This document shows, in pieces, positions 44,790 through 60,640 of a stretch of 62,000 nt of DNA. Each line of letters opens with the position of its first letter. Within the stretch, counting starts at the first letter, position 1. Source of the stretch: Mesostigma viride (Eukaryota; Streptophyta; Mesostigmatophyceae; Mesostigmatales; Mesostigmataceae); assembly GCA_009746045.1 (NCBI GenBank), contig RPFO01000213.1, forward strand, positions 10,567,853 to 10,629,852. Reading direction: 5' to 3'. The translations under genes were made by a program, and so were the position numbers. The notes under the pieces are model-generated. The model was not told the DNA's origin, did not search any database, and saw only the letters and a list, made by a program, of their open reading frames with translations.

Positions 44790-47700
44790 TCAATCGTCAT
44801 CGCCGTTGTCACCGTAAACTTCTGCCCGTTTCGTCTTGGCATGAGCACCACTATCCATGTCTTTGACCAATGTTCTGGAGGGCAACAGGATGGCAACGAG
44901 CGGCTGGTTTATGTTACCTCTGCTCTCATCCAATATGATCCTCTGTTCGCGAACGGATAGAAACCCGTGATGGCCACTAATAATTAACGTCTTTGTGCCC
45001 ACGAGCTCCCGGGGAACGGGCAACACCTTGCGCCTGCCACAGAGTCCCTCGATCCAAGGGAGAGTGACATCTCGCCGACGCAGACATTCGAGCTGTTCTT
45101 CCACGGATGGGACGTCATCCTTATCTTCCAAGCCGGCATGCACCGCGATCAGCCGAACCCCATCTGGCAGAGTGCACTCGTGCACCCAGGCCAGGTTCTT
45201 GAGGAACTGCCGGTGCGCCTCCGGCACCGCCTTGACCAAGCCCTCGTAGTCACCGAGATCGACACCGTATGATTTAAACGTGGGTGCCGCGTTAAACTTG
45301 TTGTCCTCCCAACCGGGGACGATGGCCCCCCAGCGACGACCCTGGATGTGCAGCGGAGCATACAGGTTGTGCGCACATGAAAAATCTAAATCAGCACCGA
45401 GGCGAGCTCGCATGTGTTCAAGTACTAGCTAGGGCGAGCGCGTGCTGTTTTAGCTTGTTACCGCTATGGTGACGCATTGAAGGGACAGGGAGCGTAAACA
45501 CAGAACGTGAACTGCTCGCGTGGCACAATTTGCGCATTTCTTTGTGCCCCTTGGGGACATTGCCAGGGCTGATGTGGAAGGTGCCAGGTCACTGCGTACT
45601 AGGCGGGGGCCTTTGTGATGCTGGGAAGAAGCATGAGGTTATTGTTACCAGCAGCAGCAGCAGGCTTGGCGAGAGCCACCTCTCCCTAGAGGTTGGCCCA
45701 GCCCCAGAGGTTAGGTTGCTACCAGGACCGGCTGGGTAGGCAGCAGCACCCACGAGCTCAGTCCTTGGCCATGGTCAGCAGCCGCTGATAGAAAACCAGG
45801 AGGAACCGATGCACTAACTAATCACCAAGTGCAGCGAGCACACTGCAAACTTACACGCACATTGACTTTGACCCTATTACTGGTGCCGGTACAACAGCAA
45901 CTGAATAAGAATACTTCTGCGTCCGCTAACAGCACTGCTACTAAAGTAACAATAACTACCGAAACCCCCCCCCCCCCCAACCCCCAGCCCCCCAACACCC
46001 AACGGCCCCCCCCCTCCCCCCCCCCCATCACCCCAAACCACCCCCACCCACCCTGCCGTGGCTGCCACCGCCACCACCGCCTCTGCTGGTGCGGCTGCTG
46101 CTGCTGTCCTTGCTACTGCTGCCAACCATGCTGATCCAGCACTGCGTGCATGCAGCACAGATGCAGCCATGCCAATCAGCAAACGGGAGCCCGTGCTTGC
46201 TGGGCCGAGAGTTGTACTCATGCAACAGCTTTGGTCGGTCACTATTATTGTCCGTGTTAGGCTCAAGCTGAGCCCCTGTTGCTGCCAAGCAGGTCAAAAG
46301 GGGTTTGCCTTGCGAAGCCGTAGTAGCTCCGCCTTATGGTGAGGACGGCAGATTGGAAAAGGCTGCAGCAATGACCACAAATACTCTGTCGATGCGTGTG
46401 ACCCATTGCTCAACAGCCGATGCATGACCAGTTGCTCACCTGCCGGTGCCTGACCAGTTGCTCACCTGTAGGTGCATGCCCTCCGCCTGGGGCCCGCACC
46501 ACAACACTTCGAGACGCGGGGTGTCGTACTCGTCCTCCCATGTGTCGCTGAACAGGAACCTGCCATGCGGGGAGAAGCCATGTGGGGGGGAAATAGGACA
46601 CTTGAAATGAGTTTCTCACTCCTTAAGCTCGAGCCTGCCAATGGGCCAGTCATCCAGGGCTGGGGATGTGCTCATCACGACAGAATCGATGCGCCTGCAG
46701 TAATATCTAGCCGGTCGAGTCATTGCTTGATTGCTGCAGACGAAATTTTGTCTAGTGTTGTTAACTTTTGGATACTCAAAGGCTTACTTACTTACTCAAG
46801 TCAACGCTCGAAGTGGTGCTACTGACACTGACATGTGAGGCATTGCCATGCGAGGCTGCACATTGGAAAGAATGGGCACGCGAGAGTTAAATAAGGATAA
46901 TGAGAGGCCGCTGGGGGGAGAACAACGAGGCTGCGGCTTGGCGAGGCAGCCTCTTGCTTATAAGGCTGGTTTCCGATCGTGCATGTTGGACATAGCATGC
47001 CCCAAGTAAGGATAGGAGGACAGTAGGATATGCCCCGAGTGACGTTAGTTAGGGAGAAGGATGAGAGGACGGGTTGGCGAGGCGGCATGAGCATGCCCTG
47101 AGCCCAGAGCAGAGGTGCAGCGGTGTTAGGTTTCTTGAGCGGGCGTAAGGATGCCAAGGGAACTTGGGGAGAAGGATGAGGCATGAGCGTGCCCAGAGCG
47201 GAGAGCAGAGGTGCGGTGTCAGGGTGTACAGGCCTGTACCTCCACTCCTGTGTGTCACTTCTGGTACGGATACCAAGGGATTGATGAAGGGAACGTGGGG
47301 AGTGGGGTAAGACAGATAGCGTGCCCAGAGGGGAGAGCACCGGTGCAGAGTCAGGTTTGTCAAGCCGGTGTGCGCGGTCCCATTGAGTCAACGTGACGCA
47401 TAGCCTTGGCAATAAGGTAATTGAACAGAAGGCACAAGGATTCATCCAGCTATAATAAGCTTTATGATTAATCTAGGCATACCCACTTCTAACTAATATA
47501 TTCTTGCATTGTCCTAGTCTCCCGGTTTCGCGGTTGGCTGAAAGGGGACACAGAACATTGCCCAGCATTTCTCACCGCTGTTTGGTCTCGGATGCCAGCA
47601 CCAACGGAAACTTTGACATGACATGAGACGCGCGGGCAAGACAGTCATGTGCGCGAAGTGTGGTCATTCAGAGTGCTTGGCTTCTGAAAGCAGCATGTCT

Positions 47701-48088
47701 GCGGGTAAGCTAGTTCCATCTTTTGCATGCTGTGTAGTATCCGCACACACAACGCGAACCCCCGCGTAAGAAGTAGAATTTACCCAGGGGGAGGATCCGG
47801 CAAAGCTCCTATGAACGCCGCCATCGCGAAGTCGTGATTCCCTGCAAGATACACGTGCCGTTGCTTTGGATATCGTTCCGGCAGCGTAATCAACCAGGAC
47901 ATTACTTCCTTGGAATCGCATCCCCTATCACAGTAATCTCCCAAAAAAATCACGGTCGCGGTGGTAAACACATCTCCCCCCATGTGGCCCTCAACCTTGC
48001 TCCACAGGGCAAGAAGCTTATCCATATTTCCATGTATATCTCCAATACAGACAACAGTATCCCCCAAACTGGCTTCTGACGGTGGCAT
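44790..48088 (-). CDS. RLPH2: RLPH2-like PPP-family protein phosphatase (Rhizobiales-like phosphatase 2), 3 exons
   Basis: Metal-dependent PPP-family phosphatase. The Arabidopsis member is known to prefer phosphotyrosine in dual-phosphorylated peptides. Exons on the minus strand: 48088-47784, 46559-46466, 45341-44790 (stop). Junctions are CTGG|GTAAAT, GCAG|G, CAG|GTGAGC and CCAG|GGT, with phases 2 and 0 chaining cleanly to 316 aa, close to the plant length of about 309. Metal and phosphate motifs: GDIHGN (16-21), GDYCDRG (50-56), GNHD (83-86), HAGLE (201-205), SGHHG (255-259). MHLQGRRW spans the exon 2/3 junction, as in plant RLPH2. ATG at 48088 starts just before the GDIHGN strand, as in the family. 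It is convergent with callose synthase. Introns hold a C-rich tract and degenerate repeats. Confidence 0.95.
45960..46030. repeat. Poly-C-rich tract (RLPH2 intron 2)
   Basis: Runs of C broken by single bases over about 70 bp, flanked by CTGCTG and CCACCACCG patches. Intronic low complexity. Confidence 0.9.
46412..46475 (-). repeat. Repeated donor region of RLPH2 exon 2
   Basis: On the minus strand, GTGAGCAACTGGTCA follows exon 2 directly and is repeated 25 bp further as CAG|GTGAGCAACTGGTCA. A third decayed copy (GTTGAGCAATGGGTCA) follows. Two consecutive plausible CAG|GTGAGC donors therefore exist. Confidence 0.88.
47080..47390. repeat. Degenerate about 130-150 bp repeat (RLPH2 intron 1)
   Basis: Three diverged units sharing GTGCCCAGAG(C/G)GGAGAGCA, GGTGC.G(T/A)GTCAGG and GGGAAC.TGGGGAG, in tandem. 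Confidence 0.75.
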
Positions 48089-48394
48089 TTCCCACCAACG
48101 TTCTCTATTCCCCCTTTAATATTATGCTTTATCGTTTTTTCATTACTAGTAGGGAAAACGATGCTAACGTGCAGTATGGTAGTCTCACTTTATTATATGT
48201 GCCTGCAAGACTGCTGCTGTGCCTGCAAGACTGCTGCTGAGGACTGCATCCCACGTAATGTAAGGAAAAAGGATGATGATTTGAACGGAAATCCTGCCAC
48301 AGCAGCTCGGAAGGCGGACCAGTACGTACTTCCAGTAGGTAGTGTAGGTAGTCCTCGGACAGTTGTCGAGTTTTTGTAAACATCAGACACTGAT

Positions 48395-48640
48395 TTCTTC
48401 AGACGATGCACAAGGCTGGGCGCGGCGCAGCGTGCGCAAGGCTGGCGTGCGCAAGGCTGGGGAGTGCGCGAGGCTGGGAGTGCGCAAGGCTGGGCGCGGC
48501 GCGACTTGACAGCTACCCACTGGTGCGGCGTAAAACTCCAACCGACGTAAAAGTGTGGCTTGCAAAAGGCGCCAAATTTTGAGCAAGCAGGACTTGGGTC
48601 AAATTCGCCGATGCGACCTCTGGTGATCATGGCCGCAACT
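48395..48640 (+). repeat. Left terminal inverted repeat of a Mutator-like element (candidate)
   Basis: Outer part is a minisatellite of GTGCGCAAGGCTGGG units (48411-48505). The inner part reads GGCGTAAAACTCCAACCGAC + GTAAA, then CAAATTCGCCGATGCGACCT and TGGTGATCATGGCC. The same blocks in the same order appear on the minus strand at the right end of the window. The exact outer end and target-site duplication are not defined. It begins about 320 bp upstream of the RLPH2 start codon. Confidence 0.75.
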
Positions 48641-48704
48641 AGCCGACTGCAATCCTCGTGAAGAACGTCGCGGCTTGCGATTTCATTTCATAGGCACTAT
48701 CATC

Positions 48705-51999
<3,295 letters not shown>

Positions 52000-52273
52000 G
52001 TATGCCGTATTTATCCGCTCGTTGTACTAGGGTGTATTGCACTTGTGGCCACAAATTTGCACCTTTTCATGTGGCACCGTTCCTCTGCGGACTTGCGTTT
52101 AACCAGTTGGGCTACAATATAGTTAAGTACATTTGTTTTGGCCCCCCTCCGAGGTTACCTTTTTTTTTTTTTTTTCCTGGTCCCCCTTTGAGGACAAAGT
52201 GTTGCGCTTAATTCATGATCTTGTATGTGTATGGATCTATGTGTCTTCTTCGGTGCACGCGGGGGCCGGGCAG

Positions 52274-55200
52274 TGCGAGATCGATGACCACCAGCAAGCC
52301 ACTCCGACTCCAGCTCCAAGTGCGAATCATGGGCATCCATCTTCCTCTTCGCCGCCATCCCCACAAGCTCGACCAGTGGTCGTGAAATGCATGGGTCGAA
52401 CGAACAAACGATGGTGCACCAAGCGGGGTCTAACTCAAGTAGACAACTCGGCGCCATCAAGACTTGTGCTGGAAAGCATACAAGGGAAGTACTACTGCCC
52501 AGATTGTGCCAAGACACGGCGCCACGGCTTCAAGGCGAAAGGGAAAACCAGGTAATGAAAGGCAGTGATGGCTCGGTTTTTTATGGATTTGACCAAGCAA
52601 ATTTTTTTCGCATTACTATGAGCCTAACTCCTGAACCTCGTGCTAGTGTAAAGGTGTTACGCGACTCGATCATTCTGTCTGCGGCACTGCGAGCTCTCTT
52701 ATGCGGATCAAACCTGCGTCATTTGCCTGCGCCGCGCCATCCCTGCTCAACAGCGGCGGCTTTGCGAGCTGCCCCGGTCCCAACAGCGGGGTTGGCGTCG
52801 TGCCCGCGCCTGGGCTCAGCCCCCCCCAACGGCCGCCTTACTGACTGACCCGTGCGCAAGGTAATTGCTTGTTAGAAGAGACAGCCCCCTTGGGCCACGC
52901 GGCATGCCAACCTGACATCATTATGTTCATCGTGTGATGATGCGTGGCGTTAGGTATGGAGTAAGGCACTTGGCTTTCGGACTAAGGCACCCATGTGGAC
53001 CAAACCTGCGTCGTTTGCGTGCCTTTGCCTGCAGCGCACTGTCCCCGCTCAGCAGCGAGCCTGGCACATCCGTGCCCGGCGCTGACAATCGCATCCCTGG
53101 CAGCCGCACCACCGGCAGCGGCTTTGCGAGCTGCCCCGGTCCCAACAGCGGGGCTGGCGTCGCGCCCGCGCCTGGGCTCAGCCCCCCCCAACGGCCGCCT
53201 TACCGACTGTCCCGTGCGCAAGGTAATTGCTTGTTAGAAGAGACAGCCCCCTTGGGCCACGCGGCATGCCAACCTGACATCATTATGTTCATCGTGTGAT
53301 GATGCGTGGCGTTAGGTATGGAGTAAAGCACTTGGCTTTCGGACTAAGGCACCCATGTGGACCAAACCTGCGTCGTTTGCGTGCCTTTGCCTGCAGCGCA
53401 CTGTCCCCGCTCAGCAGCGAGCCTGGCACATCCGTGCCCGGCGCTGACAATCGCATCCCTGGCAGCCGCACCAGCGGCAGCGGCTTTGCGAGCTGCCCCG
53501 GTCCCAACAGCGGGGCTGGCGTCGCGCCCGCGCCGGGGCTCAGCCCCCCCCAACGGCCGCCTTACTGACTGCCCCGTGCGCAAGGTAATTGCTTGTTAGA
53601 AGAATGCGCGCATCATGTGTTGATGCGCCTCTCGATTACATGACCCCATGAAATTAGTTTGGTGTATAAATATACATATAATTTAATGTTGTATGCATCA
53701 AATAAGGGGTTAGTTAGCCTCTCACCGTCTCAAGTAACCCAGTGGGTGAACGGTTAATGGGTCGGCTACGGTTATTGGGTTGTTTTATAGGGTCCCGAGG
53801 TTAAGGTTGATAAACGTTGCTCGAACTCATTCCATGTTGTTTGCTGTCTCACTTAGTCTTGTTCACACACTACACTTGCTATTGTGTCTCATTGCACAGG
53901 GACGCTCCACGGGACATAGGAGGGGATTGCGATCTTGCCAAGAATATGCCGACGGGGCCTTGGGAATCCTGGGTCGCCGCTCGTGCCGCAATTCAATCAT
54001 GGGCTGATCATGGTGAGCATGGAGCCTTCGCGTTATGCGCCCGCTACGTGGCTCAGAGCAGAACAGAGCGCCGGGAATTCTGGTGCGATGGTTGCGGTGT
54101 AGCTAATCATCAAGGCAAAAAACAGACAACATCCAAGAAGACGAATTGTGAGTGGCGAGTTGTGATTGCAAAGCGGAAGGATGGGATGTTTTATGTCACA
54201 AAATACCCATTGCCCGTGACAAGCCTAAAGCCAGGGCACCTTCCCACTGGCCACAATCATGAGCTAAGACGTCCCGGGACCATTGCTGCTCTCTTGGACC
54301 CCATGCTTCGAAAGCTGCCTGATGAGGTGAAGGCAAGGATATTGTTGTGCAGGAAGAGCGGGGTCGACCTGCCAACAATCCTGACAATGATCGATAAGGA
54401 ATTTGGGGAAAACCGCACGTGGATTGATAGCGATGTCAGGAATTTCCTGCGGCGGTCTCCTGAAGATAACTTGTCGTCTGCGTCGAAGTTGGTCTCCTGG
54501 TGCTATGCCCAGCAAGATGCCGATCCTCGTTTCTACTGGAAGCATGCTGTTGATGGCAACAACCGGCTCAACCTTCTTTTCTACGCGACGGGGGACATGA
54601 GGGAGCGTTATGCCATGGCTTGTGATTCCCAGGCGGTTTCTGTTGACGCGACCCACGGCACGAATAATCATGGCATGAAGCTAATCTTCTTCACGGGTGT
54701 GTCTCCTTACGGGAAAAATGACATTTATGGAGTTGCCCTAACAGTGTCGGAGCACGAGCAGGCATTTGGCTGGATATGGGACCAGTTCGCTGAGTGCATG
54801 CATGGGCACTTGCCGAAGGTTGCCATCACCGACGAAGACCAGGCCATGGCATTGGCGATTACAAAGCGAGGAATCACTCATCATCTTTGTATATTCCACC
54901 TCTTCATCATGAATGTGACAAAGAACATGAGGCGTTGCTTCGGTGACGAAGCTGCGTGGGAGAAGTTTTACCTGGCATTGTGGCGGCTACGCAACCAAAC
55001 CGATCTTCGCAGCCGTGAGCACTTTGACAGAGATTTTTTGCAGGTCCTTCTTCTCCTTCCCCAGAAGTATTGGGGCCCCAAATGCCGCACGTTGGCCCAT
55101 TGGTCCAACCTGCCCTACCTCCAGGCTGGTCATGTCCCTCGTCATCCTCGCATGTTGAATGCGCACGTTGAAAAGGATGACATGTTGCGCCTCGGACGTT

Positions 55201-58162
55201 TGACAGCCAGCCTGCTTGCCGCCGTCTTGGGTATGTTTGAAAGCGATGTCGCTGGCCACTTTGGTTTCAAATGCGGACACGCTCGTGTGATAGAAGCATT
55301 GCGGCACCTGCGCCGCGAGTCTGCTAGCTGTACAGAAGATCTGATTACTCGTGTGCGTTTGTGCTACGGCATCATGCACGAGTCAACTGCCAAGTCAGAT
55401 TTTCTGGACAGCTTCCCGGATGCTACCATGACATCATGCCCCACGGCGGTCTCACAAGACGACAGTCGGTTTGCAGCGACGACGGATGGCTTGGTGCAGG
55501 GTTGGGTTTCATTGGCTGACAAGACATGCACGTACGATGATGGCGTCCTACTTGAAGTCAAGACCCACCCTACGTTCATGGAGGGGCCGACCTTGCGTGC
55601 TGGGGAGGAACGGTACGTATGTTTCAATCCAATTTACCACCGCAACACTGTAAAGAGCCGGTATGGACACCCACAGCTCTGCACACATCTTGATTATCCA
55701 AGCAATTAGTGTACAAGTGTTTCGCCTCCGTGGCTTACCATTATGCATCATCAGCACAACAAGTTTTAACAGTGATTGCAAACCACGGTTTTTTATGTGT
55801 CATGCAAGGTCTACCAAAAGGCGGTGTCACCATTGCATTTTTAGGCCCAAATGCATGTGTCACCCGAAATGCATCTAAACCTTAAACCTTCCTCAACCTT
55901 TTCATGAAACAATCAAAGGTTCATTACAATATCTGATTTTCTCGCCAACTAGTTTTGCCTGTTGGCTTAGCCCCCCCAACATGGCCCGGGTAGCACGTGT
56001 TCGCCGCCCTCATCAGGGGGAATAGTATCACATTTGGTCAATAGGCCATACCAAGTCATGCTTGTTGCCCCAACCAACTAGAGCATATTCTCAATGCCCA
56101 TTCCCGCCATCCAAGCTATGCCTCCTGTTTACCGCCGCAACACCGGTTGCCAGCAGCCCATTACTCACTTCACCCGCCGCTTGCTACACAAGGCCTTGCC
56201 GCCTTGCCCAACATGCTGCCTGCTTCGCCTCGTTCGGCCGAATTTCGCAAGTAACCTTGCAGTTCCAAGTACCTCAGGTTTGCTTGACATTCCCCCTCCC
56301 TCACCCCCTCCCACCCCCCCTCCCTCCCTTTTAGAAGCTACATACACCGCTACGTTCAAGAAGTATAAGTATTTATCTATATATTATACAAAGTTGACAA
56401 GATATTTATCACACACTTAGTTTCAGTTGGCTAACTCGCTTTCTATGTCGTGTGCCCAAGGGGCTTTTTGTTGTGCATCGATGAATTACGCCAGACATAG
56501 GTGTAACTTTTCTGTACATGTTCTTGTTGTCGCTCTGTTGACTTGTTGTCGCTTCACAGGCAATGCACTATTGTGTGGAAGGACGCGCATCCCCTGGAGA
56601 AGATGCGACTGTACCATTTTGCCCAGCTTCAGTGGCAAATGAAGGTGAAGAATATGCGTTGTGGCCTTCTCCTCAGCTGGACGATGGAGAACGGCATGCG
56701 TGTGTTCGAGGTGCGTCGAAGCGATGAGTGGTTGTCGCTAGCGACTGATATTGCGAACATCTTCTGGGACGAGTACGTAACCTACAAACAAAGCCCGGTG
56801 GAGAACTTTCAGAATCGTTTTCCTGGGTATACTTCCTTCATAGATCTTACACAACAACTTTGCGAGGTGGTAAACAGCGTCTTTGTACCCAGCTGCAGAG
56901 CCAAGATTGCTGAGGATGCGCGATTTGTGGCTGCTGGTAGTGATGGCTACAACCAGGTGTTTGACTTGTTGTATCCACCCGCCAAATGTGAGCGGTCTCA
57001 CATGGACAAGCTGTATGACACCGCGCGTAAATGGGCCCGCCGCTTTACTTGGGGTGACTCAACATTTGGGATGAGCTCTTCCCAAAGGTCCGAGGTCACG
57101 CACAACGCGATAAAAAACCGTGTGGACAAAACCACGCAGTTGGAGGAGCTCCCTGTTGTGCTGGCTGATTTGTGGCAACGGCGTGCGGAGTCACATGAGA
57201 TCGAGCTTTACCGTCGATCTAAGCACCACCTGAACCGCATCAGTCCCATAGCCCACCCGGTTTTGGTTGATGCTGAGACAAAGTTAGCCAAATATGCTTT
57301 TGACAAGCTGAAAATCCAGTTAGCAATGGCGTTTCATTACATAGTTGGTCCCGTGTATGATGGCAACCTGGTGGAGGTAAAGTTATCTCCAGAGAGCTCT
57401 GGGAGCCAGGCTCGCCGAGAACAACTGAAGGAGGATGAGCCTACGGTAGTGTCAAGGATTGTTACTCTTGGCAGCGACAAGCACCCCATTGCTTGCAGTT
57501 GTCAATATGTTGTCCACATGGGCCTCCCTTGCAGGCACGTGCTTGCTGTGGAGCTAATTGCTGTGTGGCTTCAAGCAAAGGCTCTGCCGTTGCAGTGTGT
57601 CCACCAGAAGTGGTTGTTGCCTTTAGATCAGGCAAATATGCGCAATGAGTCTTTCAAAGCGATGACAAGGCCGCAGCATCCTACACCCCACTTGGTTGTT
57701 GACCCAACCACCCCCTCCAACGTGGAGGTGACACCAAACTATGCCAACTTGATAGCCCTTAGCCGCCGCCTTGTTCAATTGGCGGTCGAGTCCCGTAAGG
57801 AAGTGGAAATCATGCAGCATATAGAGCGTGGAATTGAGATGTGTGTTTCCGACAACCCCGGTCTTCCAGCCACAACCCCGGGCCCTGCACAACCGATGAT
57901 AGCTCAGCACCCACTCCCAGTCAATGCGCAAGCAACATCTGCGCCAACCCAACAGCCCTTGTTATGTGGCAACCCACCAATCGCAAAGCCGCGGGGAAGG
58001 CCTAAGGTCCACGGGGCTCAGTCTAGGAGGCACCGCAGTGCTTGCGAGCCGGATAGAGCAGCTAGTCGCAAAGGCAAGCAGCCTCGTAGTGCAACTGCAC
58101 AGTGTGAAGAGGGGCCTATTTCCAAAAAGCCATTCTTCCGTGGCTCCCACCCTACCTCCTAG
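52274..58162 (+). CDS. Mutator-like (MULE) transposase, three exons, apparently intact
   Basis: DDE transposase of the Mutator superfamily. Exons 52274-52551, 53900-55612 and 56560-58162 (stop) chain in phase 2 and 2 (AG|GTAATG, CG|GTACGT donors; CACAG acceptors). In order: a Cys-rich segment (KCMGRTNKRWC, YYCPDC); a FAR1/WRKY-GCM1-type zinc finger (FWCDGC, CEWRVVIAKRKDG, GHNHEL); catalytic core with VDATHGTN (Asp codon 54645), ITDEDQAM (Asp codon 54831), HLCIFHL and SSQRSEVTHNAIK (Glu codon 57092); SWIM finger CSCQYVVHMGLPCRHVLAVE; C-terminal AT-hook KPRGRPKVHG. No stop or frameshift interrupts it. The start is uncertain: in-frame ATG at 52390, or four upstream exons from 48705. All three catalytic acids and the SWIM finger support an autonomous element. 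Confidence 0.92.
52690..53610. repeat. 362-bp tandem repeat, 2.6 copies (transposase intron)
   Basis: Full units begin TGATGATGCGTGGCGTTAGG at about 52936 and 53298. A partial, more diverged copy precedes them from about 52705. Units end near GCGCAAGGTAATTGCTTGTT, a plausible donor context. The 80-120 codon frames in each unit repeat exactly and look like shadows of GC-rich sequence. Confidence 0.92.
55613..56559. other. Transposase intron between the DD and E parts
   Basis: 0.95 kb starting CG|GTACGT and ending TTCACAG. Spurious short frames only. Skipping it joins GEER to QCTIVWK in frame, and the catalytic Glu follows about 180 codons later. Confidence 0.8.
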
Positions 58163-59810
58163 TTCATCCCCTTCAATTAGTCCATCCCAGCCTTGTCCAT
58201 TGTACCACTCGGTCACGAGATAGCTGCCCTTGGGTGGTGCCATGTCCGGCGGATGAGTTAAAATGTTGTTATTGTATTAAAGCATGGATAAAATAATTGC
58301 ATTTTCATTTTAGCAACATCAAAGAGACAACATAACATGTTCATAATTCAATTGTGATTGATTTGGGTTTGATAAACAGTGCTCTCAACGTTTTCCAATT
58401 CATCTACACCTTAGTCATGAATTTCAATACAAAATGCTGGTGGGATGGTGATGCATGGAGCATGAATTAATGGATTAAAATATTTACTCATATAATTTTA
58501 ACACCTAAAAAGTGATTTCAGTCGTCACATGCAATGTTGGGCTACCACCTCTTTTGTTTTGGAATTTTGGCACAGTATCGAGAAAGAGGTAATTCCAAAG
58601 TTTGCCAATGACTGCATGGTCTCGGAGCTAAACCAAGAGTTGTGTGTACGACCCTCATTTGTCGTGGCATGATCCACGTAGGGTCTGAGTACAAGGCTAA
58701 CCAGGACAGTCATAATGCGTACACTCTATGCTCCTAGTACTTGTTGATATTGACATATTCTCCAGATTTCTGGCCTGCGCCGGTAGTCGCTTTGATATTG
58801 CATTCATTATGCTCACGTGATGCATGTCACGATAATATTATACTGTCTAACGTATTAGTTGCATTGAATTGAAGCGTTACTCCGTTGGGAGATCACGTAA
58901 CACATGTCCGGTAGTCTGTAATATTAAGGCAGATGGTGCGCAAGGATAGATGGCAAGTAGTGATGAAGGAGACCACCCCCAAGTCTGTGGGGGCTCCGCG
59001 TGTGACCAAGTATGGCATTCATAGCGATTCGGGCCGCGGTGCCCACACCCCTGTAACTAGGACCTAGATAGCTTATACCATCCATTCCATCCCATGTTCC
59101 CCTCCCACTGAGGACTTATGCTCACGTGACGCAGTCACGTGTCTATTAATTAATTAATTAATGTCCGGTAGGGGCACCTCGGGTAACCCGCTACGGTCGG
59201 CACAGTGCCACCGGCCGCGGGGCCCACAATCCTGCTACCCGTGCTTAGATAGTTTCTTTCGCATGTCATCCATTCCCTTCATGAGGATACTGCTCACGCA
59301 GTCACGTGGTATTAATTAATTAATTAAATGTCCGTGAGAGGGGGTACATGGTCTATAAGCGTGCTAAGCAACAACCTGCAAATGATGTAAACTTAATAAT
59401 GCTCACGTGATGTTTGTTAATTATAATATTGATAATTGTCTCTTGTTCACGTGGTGCAGTCACGTTCTTATCGCACGCAATTGATAGCACTGTTACGAGT
59501 TAACCCACCTCTATGTGAGAACCTGTACGTCTCCACCGTTGGCACTCGAATGGTACCTATCACCACTAAAGATGATTTAGAGGAATCGTTCGCGACAGCT
59601 AGATTGCAATGAAGCTTGATACATGTTCAGCTGCAATAAAACACATTTCCCAATTAACACAAGCAACAGCTATTGTGTGGGTCGACAACAACCAACTAAC
59701 TATGAGCCCAACTCGAACGTATCGACGTTGGCTAGACTGCCATTATTGTTCTCACGACAGACCATACATTGAGGTGCTCACAGAACGCTGGCACCAAGGG
59801 CAGAGGACAT
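58163..59810. other. Transposon right-arm non-coding region with about 180-bp degenerate repeats
   Basis: Between about 58890 and 59470 a module recurs: GCTCACGTGA(T/C)GCA.GTCACG, then ATTAATTAATTAA, then ATGTCCGGTAG(G). Copies are near 58811, 59119, 59290, 59400 and 59445, with CCGCGG.GCCCACA.(C)CCTG in between. CACGTG palindromes are frequent. No gene recognised; a short frame at 59609-59818 ending at CAG|GTAAAA could be an exon but has no family. Confidence 0.7.
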
Positions 59811-59819
59811 ACAGGTAAA

Positions 59820-60640
59820 AACCATGACATGAGTAGGAACGGGCATGGCATGACTAGGAACGTGTACAGCATGACTAGGAACGGGTATGGCATGACTAGG
59901 AAGTAGGAACAGGTATGGCATGACTAGGAAAGAGCATGGCATGACTAGGAACGGGCATGGCATGACTAGGAACGGGTGTGGCATGACTAGGAACGTGTAC
60001 AACATGACTAGGAACGGGTATGGCATGACTAGGAATGAGTATGTCATGACTCGGAACGGGTATGGCATGACTCGGAACGACCATGGCATGACTAGGAACG
60101 GGTACAGCATGACTAGGAACGGGTATGGCATGACTAGGAATGAGTATGTCATGACTCGGAACGGGTATGGCATGACTCGGAACGACCATGGCATGACTAG
60201 GAACGGGTATGGCATGACTAGGAACGGGTGTGGCATGACTAGGAGCGTGTACAGCATGACTAGGAACGGGTATGGCATGACTAGGAACGGGTATGGCATG
60301 ACTAGGAACGGGTATGGCATGACTAGGAACGGGCATGGCATGACTAGGAACGGGTGTGGCATGACTAGGAACGGGCATGGCATGACTAGGAACGGCCATG
60401 GCATGACTAGGAACGGGCATGGCATGACTAGGAACGGGTATGGCATGACTAGGAACGGGTATGGCATGACTAGGAACGGGTATGGCATGACTAGGAACGG
60501 GCATGGCATGACTAGTAACGAGTATGGCATGACTAGGAACGGGCATGGCATGACTAGGAACGGGTATGGCATGACTCGGAACGACCATGGCATGACTAGG
60601 AACGGCCATGGCATGACTAGGAACGGGTATGGCATGACGT
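59820..60640. repeat. 21-bp minisatellite (ATGACTAGGAACGGGTATGG-type), about 39 copies
   Basis: Unit of 21 bp around GCATGACTAGGAACGGGTAT with variants (GGGC, GACC, GTGT, GAGT). Length is a multiple of 3, hence long artefact frames on both strands (MTRNGYG repeats on plus). It lies inside the candidate transposon. Confidence 0.96.

Noticed and set aside
52934-53599. Repeated 80-120 codon frames in the 362-bp repeat
   Set aside because: Identical copies in several frames on both strands of a GC-rich tandem repeat inside a transposase intron; no conserved motif.
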